Below are positions 36,996 to 46,003 of a stretch of 64,000 nt of DNA, in pieces. The first letter of the stretch is position 1. Every line of letters starts with the position of its first letter. Position numbers and translations under genes: made by a program. The stretch is from an uncultured Clostridia bacterium. Its GTDB lineage: Bacteria; Bacillota; Clostridia; Peptostreptococcales; Anaerovoracaceae. The notes beneath the pieces were generated by a model. That model did not search any database. It was not told the origin of the DNA and saw nothing but the letters and a program-made list of their open reading frames with translations. The stretch lies in the NCBI GenBank assembly GCA_934271235.1, contig CAKQQT010000006.1, positions 1 to 64,000 on the forward strand, written 5' to 3'.

Positions 36996-37034
36996 TGCGT
37001 GTTCCGGAGCGCTTGCGGCGCTTCGGGACATGCG
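36996..37034 (+). other. Intercistronic hairpin between ortB and oraS
   Basis: A 17-bp stem with four G-U pairs (36996-37012 with 37018-37034) and the 5-nt loop TTGCG. No T run follows, so it is more likely an RNA processing or stability element than a terminator. It ends just before the oraS ribosome site. Confidence 0.6.
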
Positions 37035-37057
37035 GTGAAATGAAAGGAATTATAAGG

Positions 37058-37420
37058 ATGAAAAGAGCAGACGATTTTGAAGTAAGAAGACAGCATATCG
37101 CTAATCTTACGGATGAAGAACTTTATCAGAGATTCTGGGAACTGACCGACAAGGTTGTTGACCCGCTTCTGGAACTTGGCAGAAAGAATACGACTCCTTC
37201 TGTTGAAAGATCCGTTTTACTGAGAATGGGCGTATCCTCCTTAGACTGCATGCCGATCGTAAATCATGCGATGGACCACGGTCTGATGGGCAAAGGCTGC
37301 GGACACTGTGTTTACAAGCTGTCCAAGCTGGAAAACATCTCCATCAGAGAAGCCAGCATCAAGCTTGCAAAGGGCGAAGGCTGGGATAAAGTTGTAGCAG
37401 CGTTCAAGGAGGGTAAGTAA
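37058..37420 (+). CDS. oraS: D-ornithine 4,5-aminomutase, small subunit
   Basis: The 120-residue S subunit of the B12- and PLP-dependent aminomutase that moves the terminal amino group of D-ornithine from C5 to C4. The family N-terminus MKRADDFEVRRQHIANLTDEE begins at ATG 37058, with AAAGGA upstream, so earlier in-frame starts are not needed. KNTTPSVERSVLLRMG and GLMGKGCGH are conserved. Its stop is separated from oraE by a single base. Confidence 0.94.
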   Translation: MKRADDFEVRRQHIANLTDEELYQRFWELTDKVVDPLLELGRKNTTPSVERSVLLRMGVSSLDCMPIVNHAMDHGLMGKGCGHCVYKLSKLENISIREASIKLAKGEGWDKVVAAFKEGK

Positions 37421-37421
37421 G

Positions 37422-39638
37422 ATGACAGAATTAAAGAGAAACGAAAAGATCGATATTGTCGAACTGCTGAAAGACCTTGACAAATACGAACCGAGAAGAA
37501 GAGGCTGGGTTTGGAGAGAAAGAGCGGAAGATCAGCACATGGGACCGTTCGAATATCATGAAATTTCCAAGCCGCTGAAGCAGAGCGTTCCGCTGCCTCC
37601 TGCAAAATTCATGGAAGACATCGACCCGCAGCCGATGCAGACTATCACCACCGAGATCGCTTCCGGCAGATTCGAAGACGATATCAGAAGAATGAGAATG
37701 GGCGCTTGGCACGGTGCTGACCATCTGATGGTCATCCGTCACATGGGTCAGTCCCACATCGACGGCCTGATGGAAGGTACTCCGCAGGGTATCGGCGGTG
37801 TTCCGATCACCAGAAAGCAGATCAGAGCACAGAGAAAAGCGATCGATATGATCGAGGATGAAGTTGGCCGTCCGATCAACTATCACTCCTATGTATCCGG
37901 TGTTGCAGGCCCGGATGTAGCTGTACTGTTCGCGGAAGAAGGCGTAAACGGCGCTCATCAGGACCCGCAGTACAACGTACTTTACAGAGATATCAACTGT
38001 GTCAGATCTTTCGTAGATGCCTGCGAATCCAAGAAGGTCATGGCTTGGGCAGACATGCTGCAGATCGACGGCGCGCACAACGCGAACGCGACCGCAAGAG
38101 AAGCATGGAAGGTACAGCCGGAACTGATCGTTCAGCACGCGATCAACTCCAGATTCTCCGAAAAAGTCGGCATCAAACCGGAAAACATTTCCCTGTCCAC
38201 CGTACCGCCGACCGCAACACCGGCGCCTTGCATGTACATGGATCTGCCGTATGCCGTTGCACTCAGAGAGATCTGCGACAGATACAAGATGAGAGCACAG
38301 ATGAACACCAAGTATATCCAGTCTTCCGCTCGTGAAGCTACGGTTACCCACGTTATGAACATGTTCATCTCCAAGCTGACCAGCGCGGATATCCAGTCCA
38401 CCATCACACCGGACGAAGGAAGAAACGTTCCTTGGCATATCTACAACATGGAAGCTTGCGACACCGCAAAGCAGACCCTGATCGGTTTAGACGGCTTAAT
38501 GGATATGGTTGAGCTCAAAAAAGACGGTCCGCTGAGAGAAATGGCCAGAGACCTGAAGGAAAGAGCTTGCCTGTTCATGGAAGAAATCGTCGAAAACGGC
38601 GGCTACTTCCAGGCTGTACAAGACGGATTCTTCGTTGACTCCGCAAAATATCCGGAAAGAAACGGCGACGGTATCGCTCGTAAGATCGAAGGCGGCGTAG
38701 GCTATGGCTTCATCTTCGAAAGAGATGAAGACTACATGGCTCCGGTAACCGCGCACTACGGCTACAACAACGTAGAACAGTACGGCGGAGATCCTGCAGA
38801 TCCTGCAGCATTGATCGGCGGCTGTACTTTCGAAGACAGAAGCAAGATCGTTTACATCGACGAACTCGATGAAGAAGATAACGTAAACGTAAGACTTGCA
38901 AAGGTTGCAAAATACAGAACCGGCGAAGTCCTCACACCGGAAGTCGAATGGTGCGGCGACAGAGTCGTCATGGTTACCATGATGCTCCCGACCAACAAAC
39001 GTGTTGCAGAAGCAGCAGCGGTTGAATTAGGTAAGAAGTTAGGCCTGGTCGATCCGGAAGTCATCTCCGCAGAAGTAATGCAGGATGCGGAAGGTACCAG
39101 AATCGAATTAAAGGGCAGAGTTGATTTCGATATCGATCTGACAACCCTTGAGATCCCGCCGGAACCACACTATATGACGGACAAAGAACTTTATGATGAA
39201 TTCGAAGGACACGAACACATGAAGGTTGTCTGCGGTACCGTCGGCGAAGACGAACACTCCGTAGGTATGAGAGAGATCATCAACATCAAGCACGGCGGTA
39301 TCGAAAAGTGGGGTATCGAATGCGTATACCTGGGCACTTCCGTACCGGTTGAAAAGATGGTTGACGCTTGTATCGAAGAAAACGCACAGGCGATCCTGGC
39401 ATCCACGATCATTTCCCACGACAATGTTCACTACAAGAACATGAAGAGACTGCATGAGCTCTGCGTGGAAAAGGGTATCAGAGACAAGGTCATCATCTGT
39501 GCAGGCGGTACGCAGGTAATTCCGGAAGAAGCCGTTAAGACCGGCATCGACATGGGATTCGGACGTAACTCCCACGGTATCGACGTTGCTACTTTCTTAG
39601 CTGAAGAAAGACAGAGAAGAAGAGGCGAAAGAGAATAA
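37422..39638 (+). CDS. oraE: D-ornithine 4,5-aminomutase, large subunit
   Basis: The 738-residue E subunit. The N-terminal two-thirds are the TIM barrel; the C-terminal third is the cobalamin-binding domain with D610-x-H612-x-x-G615 (DEHSVG), where H612 is the cobalt ligand. Eleven residues later, K623 (NIKHGG) is at the spacing of the PLP-binding Lys in the Clostridium sticklandii enzyme. Works with OraS to make 2,4-diaminopentanoate for Ord. A strong terminator follows the gene. Confidence 0.95.
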   Translation: MTELKRNEKIDIVELLKDLDKYEPRRRGWVWRERAEDQHMGPFEYHEISKPLKQSVPLPPAKFMEDIDPQPMQTITTEIASGRFEDDIRRMRMGAWHGADHLMVIRHMGQSHIDGLMEGTPQGIGGVPITRKQIRAQRKAIDMIEDEVGRPINYHSYVSGVAGPDVAVLFAEEGVNGAHQDPQYNVLYRDINCVRSFVDACESKKVMAWADMLQIDGAHNANATAREAWKVQPELIVQHAINSRFSEKVGIKPENISLSTVPPTATPAPCMYMDLPYAVALREICDRYKMRAQMNTKYIQSSAREATVTHVMNMFISKLTSADIQSTITPDEGRNVPWHIYNMEACDTAKQTLIGLDGLMDMVELKKDGPLREMARDLKERACLFMEEIVENGGYFQAVQDGFFVDSAKYPERNGDGIARKIEGGVGYGFIFERDEDYMAPVTAHYGYNNVEQYGGDPADPAALIGGCTFEDRSKIVYIDELDEEDNVNVRLAKVAKYRTGEVLTPEVEWCGDRVVMVTMMLPTNKRVAEAAAVELGKKLGLVDPEVISAEVMQDAEGTRIELKGRVDFDIDLTTLEIPPEPHYMTDKELYDEFEGHEHMKVVCGTVGEDEHSVGMREIINIKHGGIEKWGIECVYLGTSVPVEKMVDACIEENAQAILASTIISHDNVHYKNMKRLHELCVEKGIRDKVIICAGGTQVIPEEAVKTGIDMGFGRNSHGIDVATFLAEERQRRRGERE

Positions 39639-39671
39639 TTTATCTCCAAAACAAAACAAAATGAAACCCTA

Positions 39672-39701
39672 GGGGCTGGGCCGCATGCCCAGCCCCTGTT
39701 T
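39672..39701 (+). terminator. Terminator after oraE
   Basis: GGGGCTGGGC (39672-39681) pairs perfectly with GCCCAGCCCC (39687-39696), loop CGCAT, tail TGTTTTA. It separates the ord-oraE unit from the thioesterase/reactivase/racemase genes. Confidence 0.9.
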
Positions 39702-39882
39702 TATCGCCTGCGCGGGGGCATCGCCTGCGGATCGCCTCGCGGCATCAAAGGTCATGTGCGGATCGCAGGACATCGCAGGACATAGAAAAAGCAAACTTGA
39801 AAATTACACAGGAAAGTCTTTTCTGTGATATACTTATAGATTGAAATACAAACGACTGCAAAACAGCAAAGGAGAGACACCA

Positions 39883-40317
39883 ATGGATAAACAGGAATGG
39901 CTGCAGCAGGCCGAAAAAATCATCAGCGGATATTTAACCAGGCAGGACGGATGCTTTGATGATCAGATGCACGCAAAACTGACAGCATGTGATTACGGAG
40001 AACAGTCTGTGACGATCGAATTTGAAACGCAGAAATGGCAGATCAACGAGTGGGGCGGTATCCACGGCGGCGCGATCGCCGGCATGTTTGATACGGCGTT
40101 CGGCGTTATGGCGGATTTTATCGCCGGTGAGAACGAAGCGACGACGGTGGACATGAACATTTCCTATGTACGGCCGCTGGATTACGGCCAGCACACCGCA
40201 GTCACGGTTTATACGGTCAAGACCGGACGGAAGATCATCCGCCTGCGCGCGGAGATGGTTTGCAAGGAAACAGGCAAACTCGTGGCGACCGGAGTCGGCA
40301 CCTGGATGCCATTATAG
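39883..40317 (+). CDS. PaaI-type hotdog thioesterase
   Basis: A 144-residue single-domain hotdog protein. The catalytic region WGGIHGGAIAGMFDTAFGVMADF and the later MNISYVRPL strand are typical of PaaI/YbgC-like acyl-CoA thioesterases. ATG at 39883 has AAAGGAGAG upstream; a TTG at 39841 is less likely. It stands between oraE and the reactivase gene. A role in controlling acyl-CoA or free CoA during ornithine or butyrate metabolism is possible but not shown. Confidence 0.8.
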   Translation: MDKQEWLQQAEKIISGYLTRQDGCFDDQMHAKLTACDYGEQSVTIEFETQKWQINEWGGIHGGAIAGMFDTAFGVMADFIAGENEATTVDMNISYVRPLDYGQHTAVTVYTVKTGRKIIRLRAEMVCKETGKLVATGVGTWMPL

Positions 40318-40406
40318 GTATCCGAAATTCTATTGCAAACAAATGAAAGATAGTCATATAAAGATAAAATAACAATGGAGCGCAAAGTATAAAAAGGAGG
40401 ACAGGA

Positions 40407-42230
40407 ATGAAGGTAGACGTTTTAGTTGCAGAGATCGGCTCGACAACGACCGTTGTCAACGCGTTCAAAGATCTGGACAGCGAAAATCCGGTTTTTTGGG
40501 CACAGGGACAGGCGCCGACCTCGGTGTTGGAAGGCGATGTCCGCATCGGACTGCAAGGGGCGATCGATGACCTTTGCAAAAAAATGAACATCGACAGTCT
40601 GGAATATGATGAAATGCTGGCGACATCTTCGGCGGCAGGCGGTCTGAAGATGACCGTACATGGGCTTGTTTATGATATGACCGCCAAAGCGGCGAGAGAA
40701 GCGGCGCTGGGCGCGGGCGGCATTATCCACAACATCACCGTCGGCAGATTGAGAAGAAGCGATTTGGCAAGAATCAAGGAGATCAACCCGAATCTGATCC
40801 TGATCGCCGGCGGCGTGGACTACGGCGAACGCGATACGGCCATCTACAACGCGGAAATGATCCGCAATATGGGACTGCATACCCCGGTTGTCTATGCCGG
40901 AAACGTTGAAAACCAGGATGAAATGAAACTGATCTTCGATGAGGAGAGCGGACAGGAGCTCTATCTGGTCGATAATGTCTATCCGAAGATCGACACCTTG
41001 AACGTCGAACCTTGCCGCAAGGTCATTCAGGAGGCCTTCGAGGACAATATCACCAAGGCGCCGGGCATGGAGCACGTCAGAGACATGGTAAACGGTCCGA
41101 TCATTCCGACACCGGGCGCGGTCATGGAATGTACGAAGCTGCTGTATGACTGCATCGGTGACTGTATGGTCATCGATGTCGGCGGCGCGACTACGGATGT
41201 GCACGCCGTAACTGAAGACTCCGATGCGGTCGCCCGCATTCTGACCGCGCCGGAACCGAAAGCAAAGCGAACCGTAGAGGGCGACCTCGGCGTATACGTC
41301 AACCGCATGAAAGTCATTGAATCCATCGGCGAAGAAAAGCTGCGCAAGGAATGTGAGGAGAAGCTGCACATCGATCTGGACAAAACACTGGAAACGTATG
41401 TGGCAATCCCAAAGACGGAGGATGAGTTCAAGCTGGTAGAACGCCTGACGGAAGAGGCTGTGCTGCGGGCAGTCGAACGTCACGCCGGTCAAATTCGCTA
41501 TGTCTACGGACCGACCGGAAGACAAACCCTGGCAGAGGGCAAAGACCTGACGCAGATCAAATATATCGTTGGTACCGGCGGCGCGCTGACCAGACTGCCG
41601 CATCGCGTGGAGATCATGCAAAAAGTACCGAAGGATAACGAAACGGGGATGAAGCTTTATCCGCCGGAATCCGTCAAGATCCTAGTTGATAATGACTATA
41701 TCATGGCATCGCTGGGCGTGCTTTCCAAGACCCACAGGCAGGGCGCCATCCGCCTGCTGGCTAAGAGTCTGCACATGGAACTGAAAGAAAACGAGCACGT
41801 TGTCAACAAAGCTGCATTTATCGAAGAACTGCAGCGGATGTCCGCCGCCCGCAAGGCGAAGGAGGAAGAAACGCGCAAGCACATGGACGAGATGGAAGCG
41901 ATGGGCTACGATTTGACCGATTACAAGGAAGCCTTAGCGGAGAAAATCGGCGGCGCGACGAAGGAAGAAGTGGAAGCGGCGAAAAAAGAGGCCTTGCTGC
42001 ATGATCGTACGATCAAAAAGGGCGCGGACCTGGTGGAACACGCGGAAACCTGCGCGAGCGAGGCAAAGCCTGCGGAAGCAGACACAGCAGCCGCGGATGA
42101 TTATGACGCGGCGCAGCACGTGATGCGTGCCTGCGGCGAAGTGGATGGCAGACCGAACTGCAACCACGAATGCTGGGCATGTATGCGGACGCATTGCCCG
42201 TATCGCGACAAAAATGCCAAAAGACCCTAG
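40407..42230 (+). CDS. MutL/GlmL-family reactivase for ornithine aminomutase, with C-terminal Cys motif
   Basis: A 607-residue ASKHA ATPase related to the MutL protein of glutamate mutase. Phosphate loops are EIGSTTTVVNAF near the N-terminus and MVIDVGGATTDVHAV. Such genes accompany oraE in ornithine fermenters and are thought to restore the B12 enzyme after inactivation. It is about 145 residues longer than the paralogue at 13370. The extension ends with five cysteines (C576, C585, C589, C592, C597; CNHECWACMRTHC), which looks like a metal or Fe-S site. AAAGGAGGA precedes the start. Confidence 0.85.
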   Translation: MKVDVLVAEIGSTTTVVNAFKDLDSENPVFWAQGQAPTSVLEGDVRIGLQGAIDDLCKKMNIDSLEYDEMLATSSAAGGLKMTVHGLVYDMTAKAAREAALGAGGIIHNITVGRLRRSDLARIKEINPNLILIAGGVDYGERDTAIYNAEMIRNMGLHTPVVYAGNVENQDEMKLIFDEESGQELYLVDNVYPKIDTLNVEPCRKVIQEAFEDNITKAPGMEHVRDMVNGPIIPTPGAVMECTKLLYDCIGDCMVIDVGGATTDVHAVTEDSDAVARILTAPEPKAKRTVEGDLGVYVNRMKVIESIGEEKLRKECEEKLHIDLDKTLETYVAIPKTEDEFKLVERLTEEAVLRAVERHAGQIRYVYGPTGRQTLAEGKDLTQIKYIVGTGGALTRLPHRVEIMQKVPKDNETGMKLYPPESVKILVDNDYIMASLGVLSKTHRQGAIRLLAKSLHMELKENEHVVNKAAFIEELQRMSAARKAKEEETRKHMDEMEAMGYDLTDYKEALAEKIGGATKEEVEAAKKEALLHDRTIKKGADLVEHAETCASEAKPAEADTAAADDYDAAQHVMRACGEVDGRPNCNHECWACMRTHCPYRDKNAKRP

Positions 42231-42271
42231 ATAAGAATGCCGAAAGGCAGAAAGGATGAAAGGACAAGAAT

Positions 42272-43360
42272 ATGTATCCAAGACTGGTAGTAGACTTAAA
42301 GAAGCTGAGAAGCAATCTGGACGCCTGCGCGAAGATCGTCAAGGAGGACGGAGGCTGTTCTCTGATGATCGTAACCAAGGGCCTTTGTGCCGATCCGGAG
42401 ATGGCGCGCATGGTCGCGGCCCATCCCGCAGTAGAATTTATGGCGGATTCTCGCGTGGCGAATATCAAAACCTACGCGGACGAGGCTAGAGCCAAGGGCA
42501 AAAAGACTGTTCTGCTCAGGCTTCCGATGGCTTGTGAAACGGCGGAGGTCGTAAAATATGTGGATCTCAGCTTCAACTCGGAGCTTGCCACCATCAGACT
42601 TCTGAATGAAGAGGCAGGCAAAATCGGCGTGAAGCACAACATCCTGCTGATGATCGACATGGGCGATCTGAGAGAGGGGATTTTCTATCAAAACGAAGAT
42701 TTGATTATGGAAGCCGTTGCCGAAATATTGACGATGGAAAACATCCATCTTTACGGCGTCGGCGTCAACCTCACCTGCTACGGTGCAATCATTCCGAAGC
42801 AGGATAATCTGGGCGGACTGGCAGCCATCGCACACAAAATCGAGGCGCAGTTCGATATCAAGCTGAACGTGATTTCCGGCGGCAACTCCAGCTCCATCTA
42901 CTTAATCTGGAAAGAAGGTCTGCCGGAGGGCATCAACAACCTCAGACTCGGAGAATCTTTCCTGCTCGGCAATGACACCGCCTACGGTGAGACGGTTCCG
43001 GGCTGCGTACACGACACCATGACGTTGGAAGCGCAGATCATCGAACTCAAAGAGAAGCCATCTCTGCCGATCGGAGAGGTTGGTGTGGACGCGTTCGGTG
43101 AAAAGCCGTATTATGAGGACAGAGGGATGATGAAACGCGCCATCATCGCGGTCGGTAAACAGGATACCGACCTCGGCGGTATGCATCCGACAGACGCGCA
43201 GATTGAAATCATGGGCGGCTCTTCCGATCATACGATTTTAGATGTTACCCATGCGGACAAGGGATACAAAGTCGGTGACGTTGTTTCCTTTACGCTGGAA
43301 TACGGTGCGATGCTCAAACTGGCAACCAGCCCGTATGTCGAGAAAGCGTATATTAAATAA
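42272..43360 (+). CDS. orr: Ornithine racemase
   Basis: A 362-residue PLP enzyme of the alanine-racemase N-terminal barrel family. The Schiff-base lysine is predicted at K36 (LMIVTKGLC). It converts L-ornithine to D-ornithine, the substrate of OraSE. GNSSSIYLIWKEGLPEGINNLR is a family region; the C-terminal HTILDVTHADKGYKVGD segment is as in Orr proteins of C. sticklandii type. Last gene of the ornithine region, closed by a bidirectional terminator. Confidence 0.93.
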   Translation: MYPRLVVDLKKLRSNLDACAKIVKEDGGCSLMIVTKGLCADPEMARMVAAHPAVEFMADSRVANIKTYADEARAKGKKTVLLRLPMACETAEVVKYVDLSFNSELATIRLLNEEAGKIGVKHNILLMIDMGDLREGIFYQNEDLIMEAVAEILTMENIHLYGVGVNLTCYGAIIPKQDNLGGLAAIAHKIEAQFDIKLNVISGGNSSSIYLIWKEGLPEGINNLRLGESFLLGNDTAYGETVPGCVHDTMTLEAQIIELKEKPSLPIGEVGVDAFGEKPYYEDRGMMKRAIIAVGKQDTDLGGMHPTDAQIEIMGGSSDHTILDVTHADKGYKVGDVVSFTLEYGAMLKLATSPYVEKAYIK

Positions 43361-43387
43361 CACAACCAAGAACTATAAAGATAAAAA

Positions 43388-43422
43388 TGGGCAAGACAAA
43401 ATCCCGGATTTCGCCTTGCCCA
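43388..43422. terminator. Bidirectional terminator between orr and the DUF4177 gene
   Basis: TGGGCAAG (43388-43395) pairs with CTTGCCCA (43415-43422), with further inner pairing AAATCC/GGATTT. T-rich tails lie on both strands (CTTTTC on plus, TTTTTAT on minus). It serves two convergent genes. Confidence 0.85.
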
Positions 43423-43426
43423 CTTT

Positions 43427-43633
43427 TCATTCTTCTTTTTCAAAAATCAAATCCATTTCCTGCGTATGCCCTGTTCCACGCTGTTTTGTGGGGATATATC
43501 CGACATATCTCCATCCGTCTCCGGCTCTTTTCTCAATAACCGAGCGGTAATTCTCGATGTTATAAACATTACCGGAGCCAAAGCCCCAGCCTCCAAAATC
43601 ACAGCTGACGGTCTCGTATTCGTATCTATACAT
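43427..43633 (-). CDS. DUF4177 small protein
   Basis: A 68-residue protein with the DUF4177 pattern: an N-terminal strand YRYEYETV, a Gly-rich stretch, then IEKRAGDGWRYVGYIPTKQ and an acidic C-terminal strand LIFEKEE. The function of the family is unknown. ATG at 43633 is preferred because GGAGG lies 7 nt upstream. Confidence 0.7.
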   Translation of the reverse strand: MYRYEYETVSCDFGGWGFGSGNVYNIENYRSVIEKRAGDGWRYVGYIPTKQRGTGHTQEMDLIFEKEE

Positions 43634-43678
43634 TGGATTTCCTCCTTGCAATTTGCGATTTGTGCATCATCATATTTT

Positions 43679-43718
43679 ATGAGGCAGGAAATATCGCTTG
43701 CGATGTTTCCTGCCTCAT
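43679..43718. other. Long hairpin downstream of the flavodiiron gene
   Basis: ATGAGGCAGGAAA (43679-43691) pairs perfectly with TTTCCTGCCTCAT (43706-43718), and the pairing continues inward (ATCGC/GCGAT) to a two-base loop. There is no T run on the minus strand side, so termination efficiency is uncertain. Confidence 0.55.
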
Positions 43719-43780
43719 GACAAAAGTATCTTTATACGTATCGGAATATCTGCCGCGGGCAGGCGCGAGCGCGCAGCGGC

Positions 43781-45637
43781 TTAAATTTTCTCGAAGTCCT
43801 CCGCACCGTGTTTGCAGAGCGGGCAGATGAAGTCAGGCGGCAGGGTGTCGCCTTCATAAACATAGCCGCAGATCTTGCAGACATAGCCATGCTTTTCCTC
43901 TTCGATCTTTGGCTGCGGCTTCGGTTTGATATGCTCAAAGTAGTAGCCGTAGGTGACAGATGGTGCGTCGCGCAGGACTGCCGCTTCTGTAACCTCCGCG
44001 ACAAAGAGCGTGTGCGTGCCGTAATCGTAGGAGTCGATGACCTTGGCGGAGAGGAACGCGTTGGTGCCGAGCGTTACATAAGTGAGACCGTTCTTGCTCC
44101 TGCCGATATGCTCAAATCCCGCAAACTTGTCGGTATCCTTGCCGCTGGCAAATCCGAAACGTTTGAAGGTATCGAAAGAAGCGTCCTCTGCCAGAACCGA
44201 TACGTTAAAGACGCCTGTATGAAGAATCATGTCATGCGTGTAATTTGCTTTATTGACCGCGATGTTGATTCTGCCCGGCGTGCTGGTCAGCTGCGCCGCG
44301 GTATTGATGATGCAGCCGTTGTCCTTACCGTCAGCCTGCGCAGTCAGCACAAACAGCCCATAAGAGAACTTATGGAAGATCGCAGGGTCAATCTTGGCTT
44401 CTGCCATGGCAGATTCGTCGATCATCGGTTTTTCGAAGCGCGGAATCGTGTCAGAAATTGCTTTGACTAACGCGTCGATCTCGGCGAGTTGACCGGGCGC
44501 GAGAGAGGATTTGAGCGTCAGCGTTTCATTCAAAATCTTCATATCTTTGCAGCTTTCGATGATCTGACGCATCAGTTTGCCGCTGGTCGGCGCCCAAGAA
44601 CCGTTTTCGACAAAGGCTACGGTACGGTTTTGGATATTGTGCGCCGCCAGGTCATGCAGCAGCTCCTCCATGGAGACAAAGATACCGGCGTTATAGGTCG
44701 TTGAGGCGAACAGCAAATGACTCCATTTGAACGCCGCCGCGATGATCTCGGAGGCAGGGGTGACGGACACATCGTACATGACCGTTTTGACGCCGAGGTC
44801 GCGCAGTCTTGAAGAAATGATTTCCGCGGTGTTTTCGGTGTTGCCGTAGACCGAAGCGTAAGCGATCATCACGCCGGTTTCCTCCGGTGTGTAGGTACTC
44901 CATTTCACATATTTATCGAAATAATCTTCTAAATTTCTTCTCCATACGAAGCCATGCAGCGGGCAGATCATCTTGAGGTCCAGCCCATGCGCTTTTTTGA
45001 GCAGGGATTGCACCTGCGGACCATATTTACCGACAATATTGCAGTAATAGCGGCGGGCTTCATCCATATACTCGTTCTCAAAATCCACCTCATCGGCAAA
45101 AATCGCACCGTTAAGAGCGCCGAAGGTGCCGAACGCGTCCGCGGAGAACAGCGTTCCGGTCGTTTCATCGTAGGTTACCATGACCTCCGGCCAATGTACC
45201 ATCGGTGCGAAGAGGAACTTCAGCTTATGATGTCCGGTGGAGAGCGTGTCGTTTTCCTTGACAACAAAGGCTTTGCCGCTTAGATCCAACTGAAAAAATT
45301 GTTGGATCATCGTCAGAATTTTTTGGTTGCAGACGACCTTCGCGTTCGGATAACGCAGCAAAAGTTCCATCAGGGTTGCCGAATGGTCCGGTTCCATGTG
45401 CTGAATGACGACAAAATCCAGATTTTTGCCGTTCAGCGCGTGCGCCAGATTTTCAAAGAAGGTTTTGCCGACCGCCTTGTCCACCGTATCAAAAAGAACG
45501 TTGATATCGTCGAGCAGCAGATAAGCGTTGTAGGAAACGCCGCGCGGGACGGAGTAAACCCCCTCGAACATTGCAAGACGCCGGTCATTGGCGCCGACCC
45601 AGATGAGATCATCTGTAATTTTTTTTGTACAATACAT
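43781..45637 (-). CDS. Flavodiiron protein fused to flavin reductase and rubredoxin domains
   Basis: A 618-residue multidomain protein. Residues about 1-250 form the metallo-beta-lactamase-like diiron domain with HMEPDH ligands; about 255-395 a flavodoxin domain (ASVYGNTENTAEII); about 420-570 a flavin-reductase-like FMN-binding barrel; and about 580-615 a rubredoxin with CKICGYVY and CPLCKHG. Core flavodiiron proteins reduce O2 or NO to water or N2O and protect anaerobes. Having the reductase and rubredoxin modules in the same chain suggests a self-contained electron chain from NAD(P)H or reduced flavin. GGAGG lies before the ATG. Confidence 0.9.
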   Translation of the reverse strand: MYCTKKITDDLIWVGANDRRLAMFEGVYSVPRGVSYNAYLLLDDINVLFDTVDKAVGKTFFENLAHALNGKNLDFVVIQHMEPDHSATLMELLLRYPNAKVVCNQKILTMIQQFFQLDLSGKAFVVKENDTLSTGHHKLKFLFAPMVHWPEVMVTYDETTGTLFSADAFGTFGALNGAIFADEVDFENEYMDEARRYYCNIVGKYGPQVQSLLKKAHGLDLKMICPLHGFVWRRNLEDYFDKYVKWSTYTPEETGVMIAYASVYGNTENTAEIISSRLRDLGVKTVMYDVSVTPASEIIAAAFKWSHLLFASTTYNAGIFVSMEELLHDLAAHNIQNRTVAFVENGSWAPTSGKLMRQIIESCKDMKILNETLTLKSSLAPGQLAEIDALVKAISDTIPRFEKPMIDESAMAEAKIDPAIFHKFSYGLFVLTAQADGKDNGCIINTAAQLTSTPGRINIAVNKANYTHDMILHTGVFNVSVLAEDASFDTFKRFGFASGKDTDKFAGFEHIGRSKNGLTYVTLGTNAFLSAKVIDSYDYGTHTLFVAEVTEAAVLRDAPSVTYGYYFEHIKPKPQPKIEEEKHGYVCKICGYVYEGDTLPPDFICPLCKHGAEDFEKI

Positions 45638-45789
45638 TTTTAACCTCCTGTCGTATTCAGGTTTTGCTTCGTGTATTTTTGTAAGTGTCGATAAAGCTAT
45701 TATACAATGGATACCCCATGCGAGGCAATGCGTAACAGGAAAGATTTTTTTGCTATACGCTATTTCTGGTCTTTGTGAAGGAATACAAA

Positions 45790-45888
45790 TTGACAGAATA
45801 TCTTTTGTGTGCTAAGATAATGCTAATAGACTGCAAAGAAACTGTTAAGAATAAATAAACGAAAGTTGACAGCGTATATACGAAAGTT
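45790..45888 (+). promoter_or_regulatory. Promoter and direct repeats upstream of nhaC
   Basis: TTGACA (45790-45795) and TAAGAT (45813-45818) with a 17-bp spacer. In the leader, ACGAAAGTT occurs at 45859-45867 and 45880-45888, a 21-bp period or two helical turns, as for a dimeric regulator. A second TTGAAA-17-TTAAAA promoter-like pair begins near 45892. The whole gap 45638-46003 holds no gene. Confidence 0.5.
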
Positions 45889-46003
45889 TGCTTGAAAATT
45901 TTTTAACAATGCGGTTAAAATTATTCTTGGCGGGGGGCAAGGCAATTTGCAGTTCTGCCGGCTTTATACTTTATTTTACAATTTTAAATTAGGAGGACTT
46001 ATT

